Shown: positions 17,588 through 24,852 of the stretch, piece by piece
Layout: the number at the start of each line of letters is the position of its first letter
How positions within the stretch are numbered: the stretch's first letter is position 1
Source of the DNA: Fuerstiella sp.
Lineage (GTDB): Bacteria > Planctomycetota > Planctomycetia > Planctomycetales > Planctomycetaceae
Assembly (NCBI GenBank): GCA_014238335.1
Contig: JABABI010000015.1
Coordinates: 1-35,351, forward strand
Direction: 5' to 3'
Length of the DNA stretch: 35,351 nt
The notes under the pieces: model-generated
Seen by the model: the letters and a program-made list of their open reading frames with translations, nothing else
Databases searched by the model: none
Told to the model about the DNA's origin: nothing
Made by a program: the position numbers and the translations under genes

Positions 17588-18379
17588 ATGCCACGGTTGA
17601 GTCAGGCAGACCTGATTGAAGTGAACCGCACGTTTGAGGAACGATCGCCTCAGGAATTGCTTCAGTGGGCGCAGACTACGTTTGGCGATCGGGTGGCTGC
17701 ACTGTCTTCCATGCAGAAATCCGGAAACACGATCTGCCATATGCTTCAGGCGGTGTCGGCAGAAATGCCCATCCTGTTTGTGGATACGGGAGTCCTGTTC
17801 TCGGAAACGCTGGAAACGCGGGATCGTCTGGCTAAGGCATATGGATTGACCATCAGGACGCTGGCACCTGAACAGTCAATGGCAGAACAGTCGGCCGAAC
17901 GTGGCGTCCTGTATCTGACTCCCGAAGGGCAGAAGGAATGCTGCGAGCTGCGTAAGTCCGCTCCTTTGGACGCTGTGGCCGGCCAGTACGATGCCTTAAT
18001 CAGCAGTCTGCGTCGGTCGGATGGGGGAGCTCGTGGCGCTTGCCCGATTCTGTCAGTGGATACTCGCCTGAACTGTTTGAGAATCAACCCACTCGTAAAC
18101 TTCAATGATGAGCAGCTGGCCGAATACATCAGCGAACATGACGTAATAACAAATCCGCTGCACGATCAGGGATACTCTTCCATTGGCTGTAATCGTTGTA
18201 CGACCCCCGTGCTGCCGAACGAGCCACACAGGGCAGGGCGTTGGCGGCATCTGGGACCGTGGTCGGTCTATTGCGGGATCAACCCCACGGACCTCGACCC
18301 GGAGCGGTCACCTGCCGTCGAGTTCTCACAGGATCTCGTCGACCGAATCCTCGGCCGCGCGACCGATTACATGATCTAG
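17588..18379 (+). CDS. cysH: CysH-type adenylylsulfate/phosphoadenylylsulfate reductase, [4Fe-4S] type
   Basis: The 263-residue product matches the PAPS/APS reductase family, which reduces activated sulfate to sulfite in assimilatory sulfur metabolism. The four cluster cysteines of the iron-sulfur (APS reductase-like) subgroup are present: C118 C119 (KECCELRK) and C201xxC204 ([20 protein letters not shown]). The [16 protein letters not shown] segment (64-79) and [11 protein letters not shown] (140-150) fit the nucleotide site. A single C-terminal Cys (C229) sits where the catalytic Cys of the usual ECGLH tail is expected, but the tail reads YCGIN. No other sulfur-assimilation gene is adjacent. 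Preference for APS or PAPS is inferred from the cluster motif only. Confidence 0.87.
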   Translation: MPRLSQADLIEVNRTFEERSPQELLQWAQTTFGDRVAALSSMQKSGNTICHMLQAVSAEMPILFVDTGVLFSETLETRDRLAKAYGLTIRTLAPEQSMAEQSAERGVLYLTPEGQKECCELRKSAPLDAVAGQYDALISSLRRSDGGARGACPILSVDTRLNCLRINPLVNFNDEQLAEYISEHDVITNPLHDQGYSSIGCNRCTTPVLPNEPHRAGRWRHLGPWSVYCGINPTDLDPERSPAVEFSQDLVDRILGRATDYMI

Positions 18380-18625
18380 AATTCGCACGGCACGTGCGTT
18401 TGGTGGGTGGTTGTCGCGTACACGTACCGGTGAGACGGAAGGGGCGAATACGAATTTCGTTCGCGTTCGCAGCATTTTATAGGATCGCAGGCGTTTTCCG
18501 GATTGACGAATTGAACGCTTGCAACTGGCCTGTTCACACGGTGACAATGGAATGGTGGCTGCTCACTACCAAGTGTGGCGACACACTCCCATCATGTGAT
18601 CTCCTGTTCACCAGGCCTCCCCAGT

Positions 18626-20164
18626 ATGTTGTTTGGTTTCACGGCATTTCTTGCCGCGTTCTTCGTTAGCGTCGTCACTGCGCCACTGATGGCTCGGCTT
18701 GCTTCCCGAGTTGGGCTTGTTGATCAACCGGACAAACACCGCAAAATTTACGAACGCCCCGTTCCGCTCGCCGGTGGTCCCACGGTCCTGATTTCAACGA
18801 CTGTTGCTATTGCCGTCACTCTGTGGCTCAATCCCGGCCTGCTTGAGCCAACGGTTAACGATGTGAAGTTTCTCGGTGCGCTGCTCGTATCCGGGGGCGT
18901 GATCGTTTTGACCGGCATGATCGACGATCGCTACGGGCTTCGGGGACGTCAGAAGCTGGCCGGCCAAATTCTGGCGGCATTGGTGTTACTGCCGTCCGGG
19001 ATCATCGTCGGAGAGGTCAGTGCGTTTGGTCTTACGATATCTTTTGGTGATCTGGCACCGATCATGACACTGTTGTGGATTGTTGGGGCCGTCAACGCGC
19101 TGAACCTGATTGACGGTGTGGATGGTCTGGCGAGTACGACAGGGATCGTATTGAGTTTTGCGATTGCCGCCGTGATATGGATTCTTGGGGGGCGCCCTGA
19201 TGGACTATTAGTCTCGCTGGCATTGGCAGGAACGTTGTCAGGATTTCTGATCTACAATTTTCCACCGGCCCGGATGTTCCTCGGCGATTCCGGCAGCATG
19301 CTGGTCGGGCTTGCACTTGGAGCGGTCGCAATAAAGTGTTCCATCAAGCAGTATGCCGCCGTCGCGTTGATTCTTCCGACAGCAATCTGGGCCATTCCAC
19401 TGTTCGACGTCGCGATGGCAGTCGTTCGGCGTAAGTTGACAGGCCGGAGCATCTACGAAACAGACCGTGGCCACCTGCATCACTGCCTTCAGAGAAAAGG
19501 TGTGGGCGGGGTACATTTGTTGGTGATCATGGCGGTTCTATGTACGATCACCGGAGCGGGTGCAGTTGTTGCTTCATACACAGGGCAAGAATCGATCGCT
19601 TACGTGGGCGTCGCCACTGCTTTGTCATTATTGACACTCACACGTTCCTTCGGCCATACCGAAATGAGCCTTTTGACGAAGCGTCTTCGTCGGCTGGCCG
19701 GTTCGATGCTGCAGCGGTCTGCTCCCAGTCAAACGATACTTCATGATGAAGAGGTTCGTCTGAACGGAGATCATAACTGGCAGGAACTTTGGGAAACGCT
19801 GACGCAGTTTGCAGAACGTTTTCAAATGGATTCTGTGGAACTGATTGTGAACCTGCCGCTCATTGGGGAGGAGTACCATGGCAGTTGGAAACGCAAGGCA
19901 AGCACCGAACGCCACGAGACATGGAAATCTGAGATTCCACTGATTGTGCAGGACATGCGAGTTGGACACCTTCGCGTTGCGGGGGCCATTGGGGAAGATT
20001 CCATCTGCAAATGGATGAGTGAGCTTATTGGCGGGTTGGAAGCCTTTGAGACAGAACTGGGGTCACTGATCAAGGAGCTTCGACTGGAAAAAATGGGCGC
20101 AATGGCGTTAGATGCCGAAACGCCGTTGACGGACGACGCAGCGGAGCCATTCGTACTGCGATAG
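18626..20164 (+). CDS. WecA/MraY-like undecaprenyl-phosphate glycosyl-1-phosphate transferase with extra C-terminal domain
   Basis: Polytopic membrane enzyme that would transfer a sugar-1-phosphate from UDP-sugar to a polyprenyl phosphate, starting a cell-envelope glycan. From ATG 18626 the product is 512 residues, with about ten or eleven membrane segments up to about 340. Family motifs are present: the D100-D101 pair, NALNLIDGVDGLA (157-169), FLGDSGS (218-224) and HLHH (283-286), as in WecA/TagO types. Residues about 345-512 form a charged, soluble, probably cytosolic tail that the basic enzyme does not have. An in-frame GTG at 18575 would add 17 residues with no membrane character, so the ATG is preferred. 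It lies 246 bases after the cysH-like gene. Confidence 0.88.
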   Translation: MLFGFTAFLAAFFVSVVTAPLMARLASRVGLVDQPDKHRKIYERPVPLAGGPTVLISTTVAIAVTLWLNPGLLEPTVNDVKFLGALLVSGGVIVLTGMIDDRYGLRGRQKLAGQILAALVLLPSGIIVGEVSAFGLTISFGDLAPIMTLLWIVGAVNALNLIDGVDGLASTTGIVLSFAIAAVIWILGGRPDGLLVSLALAGTLSGFLIYNFPPARMFLGDSGSMLVGLALGAVAIKCSIKQYAAVALILPTAIWAIPLFDVAMAVVRRKLTGRSIYETDRGHLHHCLQRKGVGGVHLLVIMAVLCTITGAGAVVASYTGQESIAYVGVATALSLLTLTRSFGHTEMSLLTKRLRRLAGSMLQRSAPSQTILHDEEVRLNGDHNWQELWETLTQFAERFQMDSVELIVNLPLIGEEYHGSWKRKASTERHETWKSEIPLIVQDMRVGHLRVAGAIGEDSICKWMSELIGGLEAFETELGSLIKELRLEKMGAMALDAETPLTDDAAEPFVLR

Positions 20165-20232
20165 AATCCCGGTTTGCCTGTTGCACCTGTGCTTCTCCGG
20201 GGCGACACGTTATATCGCTGAAATTATGCGGC

Positions 20233-21657
20233 TCACGCCAGCACTTCGTCGATGACGTGACCGTGCACATCGGTGAGTCGTCGTTGAATTCCATTGTGAT
20301 AGAACGTCAATCTGGTGTGATCGATGCCGAGAAGATAAAGTGCGGTAGCGTGCAGATCGTAGCTGTACGTCGGATGGTCGACCGCCTTAAAGCCAAGCTC
20401 GTCCGTAGCTCCGTAGCCCACGCCGCCTCTGATGCCGCCGCCGGCCACCCACGACGTGAACGCACCGGCGTTGTGGTCTCGCCCGGCCGATCGCTTGCCC
20501 TGAGCCGCCGGCTGACGACCAAATTCAGTGGTGCACATGACCAGTGTTTCATCAAGCAGCCCGCGTTGTTTCAGATCGCTCAGCAACGCAGACGCTCCGG
20601 CATCAAGAACTCGTCCCCAGTAACCGTGATCGCGGACGACGTCTTCGTGTGAATCCCAATTCGGTCGAATCTTCTTCGCCTGAGTGTTTTCAGCACCACA
20701 ATAGATTTGAACAAAGCGGACACCACGTTCTATCAGTCGTCTGGCCAGCAGGCACTGTCGCCCAAACGAGCCGACGGCCTGGTCCTGGATGGAGTACATC
20801 TGCTGAGTTGTATCGCGTTCGGATGAAAGGTCGGTTACTTCCGGCGCACTCAACTGCAGTCTGGCAGCCAGTTCGTAGGATTTAATGCGAGCATCCAGAT
20901 CGCTGTTCCCGTTGCGCTCTGCAAGATGCCGACGGTTCAGCTTCCTAATAAACCTGAGTCCCCCCCTGTCAGCCGCCCGATCGACATGGGCGAACGTCGT
21001 CGGCGGAAACAGATCCGCGATGGGTTGCTGCTCTGACTTTGTGTTAAACGTTGTGGCCTGATGTACCGCAGGCAGGAATCCGGCACCCCAGTTTATGATT
21101 CCGCCAGGCGGCAGACCATTGGGATCGGGCAGGACCACAAATGAGGGCAGGTCATCGGCTTCGCTGCCCAGGCCGTAGGTGACCCACGAGCCCATGCTGG
21201 GGAAACCGGGCAACGTGAACCCCGTATTCATCATGAAACAGCCAGGGGCATGCAGCGCTGACTTGCTGTGCATCGAATAAATGAAGGCCATGTCATCGAC
21301 GTGGCTGGCCAGTCCGGGAAACAGGCTGGAGATCCACCGACCGGATTGGCCATGCTGCCGAAATCTCCAGAATCCAGGCTGACAGTTGCCGGGCTTCGAC
21401 GCAAAGAACTGCAGTTTGCCATCCGGATCAAATGATTGTCCGGCACGTCTTTTCAGCTCTGGCTTGTAATCGAATGTGTCGACCTGACTCATGCCTCCGG
21501 GACAGAAGATCTGAATGATGCGAGTTGCCTTTGGCTGATAGTGAGGCGATTCGTCTGCGCGAAGCATTGAATCCAGTGCTACCGCTGCAAAACCGCCGCC
21601 AGCAAGCTGCAGTGCTCTTCGCCGAGACAGAATATCCGGACGCAGGGTGTCACTCAT
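20233..21657 (-). CDS. Tat-exported DUF1501 protein (module B)
   Basis: The 474-residue product is a second DUF1501 protein, clearly diverged from the one at 12042. A twin-arginine signal is visible at residues 11-17 (SRRRALQ) followed by AGGGFAAVALDSML. Alkaline phosphatase-like clan landmarks: CPGGMSQVDTFDYKP (52-66), NWDSH (333-337), TEFGRQP (377-383) and GRDHN (392-396). It is the last gene of the minus-strand module B, 114 bases after the DUF1549/DUF1553 gene, and converges on the WecA-like gene with only 68 bases between. Confidence 0.91.
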   Translation of the reverse strand: MSDTLRPDILSRRRALQLAGGGFAAVALDSMLRADESPHYQPKATRIIQIFCPGGMSQVDTFDYKPELKRRAGQSFDPDGKLQFFASKPGNCQPGFWRFRQHGQSGRWISSLFPGLASHVDDMAFIYSMHSKSALHAPGCFMMNTGFTLPGFPSMGSWVTYGLGSEADDLPSFVVLPDPNGLPPGGIINWGAGFLPAVHQATTFNTKSEQQPIADLFPPTTFAHVDRAADRGGLRFIRKLNRRHLAERNGNSDLDARIKSYELAARLQLSAPEVTDLSSERDTTQQMYSIQDQAVGSFGRQCLLARRLIERGVRFVQIYCGAENTQAKKIRPNWDSHEDVVRDHGYWGRVLDAGASALLSDLKQRGLLDETLVMCTTEFGRQPAAQGKRSAGRDHNAGAFTSWVAGGGIRGGVGYGATDELGFKAVDHPTYSYDLHATALYLLGIDHTRLTFYHNGIQRRLTDVHGHVIDEVLA

Positions 21658-21771
21658 AGTGGAATTACCATGTCTTCAACAACTCGAAGTCTCACAACAG
21701 AGTGCCAGGTACAGACCAGCACCCTGCCACCGGGACGAATTGGATTGTGGCCGGAGACGACGTTCCTGAAA

Positions 21772-24700
21772 TTAATCCACATACACGAACTCATTTGCAT
21801 TAAACAGCGCTCGGCACAGGTGCAGCAGCCCATTCTGTCGCACAAGCTGTGCTGCGTGCTGAAGCTCATAGTTTGTTGGATGTCGCGCGAATGCAAGATC
21901 AAAGGCTCTTGCCATCTGTTTCGGGATATCGTTCGGATGTTCGGCTTGCAGCCGTCCAGCAAAGTACTCCGCCTGCTTCAGCATGAACTCGTTGTTGAAT
22001 AATGCCAAAGACTGCAACGGCGTCGTCGTGACGTTTCGCGTGGCAGTCAGATTGGCTGGATCAGGACAGTCCAGAGTCGTCAGGAACTGTGGCGGCGTTG
22101 TGCGAACAATGAATCGGTAAACGCTTCGTCGCCACAGCTCCGGCGAATCAGCTGTCTTGTATGTATAAATTGGAGCGTATGCTTCCTGGTAGTTGAAGTC
22201 CCGATAGCCCGGGCCGAACATCTGTCGATTGAGCTTGTCGGTTACTGCCAGAACCGAATCTCTCACTGCTTCTGCTTCCAGTCGGCGTGGATTCATGCGC
22301 CAAAGCAACCGATTGTCGACGTCGATATCTGATTCTGCTGTGCGGCGCTTCCGGGGCGGAATCCCTTCGTGTTTTTCCACTAAAGATGCAGCACCATCCA
22401 GACGTGTCGCAGGATGGATGCTGGTTTGCTGGTACGTTTCTGATGTTACAATCAGCCTGTGAATGTGTTTCAGGCTCCAGTTTTGAGTGGCCAGTTCCGT
22501 TGCCAGCCACTCCAGCAGCTCTGGATGAGACGGTCGGCCACCGCCGTAGCCGAAGTCGCTCGGCGTCGACACGATTCCCTGTCCAAAATGCCAGTGCCAT
22601 AAACGATTCACGATCACTCGGGTAGTCAACGGATTCGTTTCACTGGTAATCCAATTGGCCATCGCGGTTCGGCGTCGAGCGTCGGAAGTGTCTGTCGAGC
22701 CAAACTCAACGGGAGTGGCCGACCATGCTAACGACCCGGGGTTGACCACGTCACCGGGCGATTCAGGATCCCCGCGGTCCAGCACATGTATGGCCGCTGG
22801 CGTTTCCGAGACAACACCGAAGAAGACAGGCGGCTCACCAGCGGCTGTCAGCTGTTGGACAAGGCGTACGCGCTTGCGACGAAGCGCTGCGACTCGCTGC
22901 TGCTGGACTGCGGTATGTTTTGTCGCAGCTTCCACACGAATTTGGGGATCGCCGAAGCTTACCTGGTCGTTGCCATATCCATTGCCGCCGTCCGTTGAGA
23001 CCAACGTTAACCATTGGGCGGCTGACGGAATCGAGATTTGAATGGGGACAGCGTCATTACGGCCAATTCTTTGGTGTTGCTGAAGTGCCCCGTCCAGAAA
23101 AATATGGAATTCAGCGCTGGGTTCCTCCGGCTTTCCGCCGTAACCTGCCACTGCTGTGAACCGTAGCGTCGCAGAATCGGATTGAGCTTCCGTCGCCGCG
23201 GTATTCTCACCGACTATCGCTCGGCGGACGGCAACCAGATCAAACGTAATGCCTGCATTCGCGTGCAGTCCGATCATTGAATGAGCGGCAGTATTGTAGT
23301 CTACCGCGCCAAATTTCGTCGAAAACTGACTCGACACCGGGCCGTTGCGAATCATGTCCCATGCTTTACCGCTGTTTGCCGGCAGCCCCGTTGCCTTCAA
23401 TCTCGTAGAAGTGATCTGCGATTCACCATTCGCCGGGACAAACACGCCGTCAATAAACGCATGATTGACCTTTGCGTAATGGCCCGGTTTCACGTTTCCG
23501 AGGTCTCCGAACGGGCGTTCCTGAGTTTTTCCTGTGCGGGCATCAAGCCCCAGTCCTTTGCGGCCAGTGCCGAAGCCCGTGCCGCCGCCGACGATGTCTG
23601 CCAGATCGATCCCGCGTCCTTCGAGTCGGCCGATCGCCAGTGACACTTCGTTAATCTCAGACTCCAGCTGTGCGATTCCTGATTCATACTTGTGCCGGGC
23701 ACCTTTTCCCAGATCGCGATCGCCGCGTTGCAGGCCCGCGAAGACCGCAGTCAGCTGGTAGTATTCTCGTTGAGTGATGGGGTCGAGTTTATGGTCGTGG
23801 CAGCGGGCGCAGTTGACGGTCATCGCCGTTGTTGCGGTCATCACCTGCGTCACCATGTCGTCCAGATCCAGAACCCGGGAGGCTCGGCGTAACACGGGGC
23901 TCTTCGTTTCCACCTGGCCGACGAAGTCCCACGGGCCGGCGGCCAGAAAACCGGTTGCCACCACAGCTTCATCGTTGTGGGGACCCATTACGTCGCCGGC
24001 AATCTGTTCTCGCAGAAATTGATCATATGGCTTGTCGGCGTTGAACGACTGGATCACATAATCGCGATAGCGCCACGCATGGTCTCGGCGTTTGTCCCGT
24101 TCGAAACCGTGCGTGTCGGCGTAATGAGCAATGTCCAGCCAGTGGCGCGTCCAGCGTTCACCAAAGTGTTGTGACTGCAGAAGTGTGTCAACCAGGTTTT
24201 CGTACGACTGAGGATCATTGTCGGCTACGAAACCTGCGACGGTCTCCGGCGCGGGCGGTAATCCCAGCAGGTCGAAGTAGAGCCGCCGAATGAGAGTGCG
24301 TCTATCTGCCCGCACAGACGGCGAAAGTTTCTGCTCTGCCAGTTTCGCGTGAATAAACCGGTCGATCGGGTGGTCAGACGGAACAGCGTCGTTTCCTGCG
24401 AATGTCACCGAATCCGGAACCGGAACAGATCGCACAGGTTGCAGCGACCACCACGATGCGTCGGCTTTGGATCTTTGCTGCAGTACTACCTCCGCGGGCC
24501 AGGTGGCTCCCTGGTCGATCCAGCGACGCAGTGTTTGCCGCTGCTTCGCTGACAGCGTGGGTCCTTCCTTCGGCATGGCAGGCGGATTGTTTCCCTGCGA
24601 AGTCACAAGTTCCAGAAGATGACTTTCCTCAGGCTTGCCGGGAATTACGTATTCATTTTCACGAAGCCCATGCGGTGTCTGCAGCGACAACTCACCTTTG

Positions 24701-24852
24701 GCGTGGCTTTCTTTATGGCAGCGCAGGCAATGATTCTCAAAGATCGGAGCCACGTCGCGCGCAAAGCTGACCTGTGCTTCTTCGGCGAAGGCAACAGATG
24801 CCACTAATGCATGGAAGCAGAGAACGCTAACGCTAATTTGAAAAAGCTGCAT
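21772..24852 (-). CDS. PSCyt1-DUF1549-DUF1553 protein with NPCBM-like insertion (module B)
   Basis: Exported 1026-residue protein with a signal peptide (1-23, ending VAFA). In order: a PSCyt1 cytochrome-like domain (about 28-120) with heme motif CLRCH at 42-46; DUF1549 (about 160-375) with a second heme motif CARCH at 348-352 (CARCHDHKLDPITQREYY); a central region (about 455-641) of which 520-641 resembles an NPCBM carbohydrate-binding module (IGLHANAGITFDL, FHIFLDGALQQ, WLTLVSTDGGNGYGNDQVSFGDP); and DUF1553 (about 705-1000, NPLTTRVIVNRLWHWHFGQG, RRLEAEAVRDSVL). Heme binding and carbohydrate binding are inferred. Its ATG overlaps the end of the upstream hydrolase gene by 20 bases, which suggests translational coupling, and DUF1501 follows. 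Confidence 0.91.
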   Translation of the reverse strand: MQLFQISVSVLCFHALVASVAFAEEAQVSFARDVAPIFENHCLRCHKESHAKGELSLQTPHGLRENEYVIPGKPEESHLLELVTSQGNNPPAMPKEGPTLSAKQRQTLRRWIDQGATWPAEVVLQQRSKADASWWSLQPVRSVPVPDSVTFAGNDAVPSDHPIDRFIHAKLAEQKLSPSVRADRRTLIRRLYFDLLGLPPAPETVAGFVADNDPQSYENLVDTLLQSQHFGERWTRHWLDIAHYADTHGFERDKRRDHAWRYRDYVIQSFNADKPYDQFLREQIAGDVMGPHNDEAVVATGFLAAGPWDFVGQVETKSPVLRRASRVLDLDDMVTQVMTATTAMTVNCARCHDHKLDPITQREYYQLTAVFAGLQRGDRDLGKGARHKYESGIAQLESEINEVSLAIGRLEGRGIDLADIVGGGTGFGTGRKGLGLDARTGKTQERPFGDLGNVKPGHYAKVNHAFIDGVFVPANGESQITSTRLKATGLPANSGKAWDMIRNGPVSSQFSTKFGAVDYNTAAHSMIGLHANAGITFDLVAVRRAIVGENTAATEAQSDSATLRFTAVAGYGGKPEEPSAEFHIFLDGALQQHQRIGRNDAVPIQISIPSAAQWLTLVSTDGGNGYGNDQVSFGDPQIRVEAATKHTAVQQQRVAALRRKRVRLVQQLTAAGEPPVFFGVVSETPAAIHVLDRGDPESPGDVVNPGSLAWSATPVEFGSTDTSDARRRTAMANWITSETNPLTTRVIVNRLWHWHFGQGIVSTPSDFGYGGGRPSHPELLEWLATELATQNWSLKHIHRLIVTSETYQQTSIHPATRLDGAASLVEKHEGIPPRKRRTAESDIDVDNRLLWRMNPRRLEAEAVRDSVLAVTDKLNRQMFGPGYRDFNYQEAYAPIYTYKTADSPELWRRSVYRFIVRTTPPQFLTTLDCPDPANLTATRNVTTTPLQSLALFNNEFMLKQAEYFAGRLQAEHPNDIPKQMARAFDLAFARHPTNYELQHAAQLVRQNGLLHLCRALFNANEFVYVD

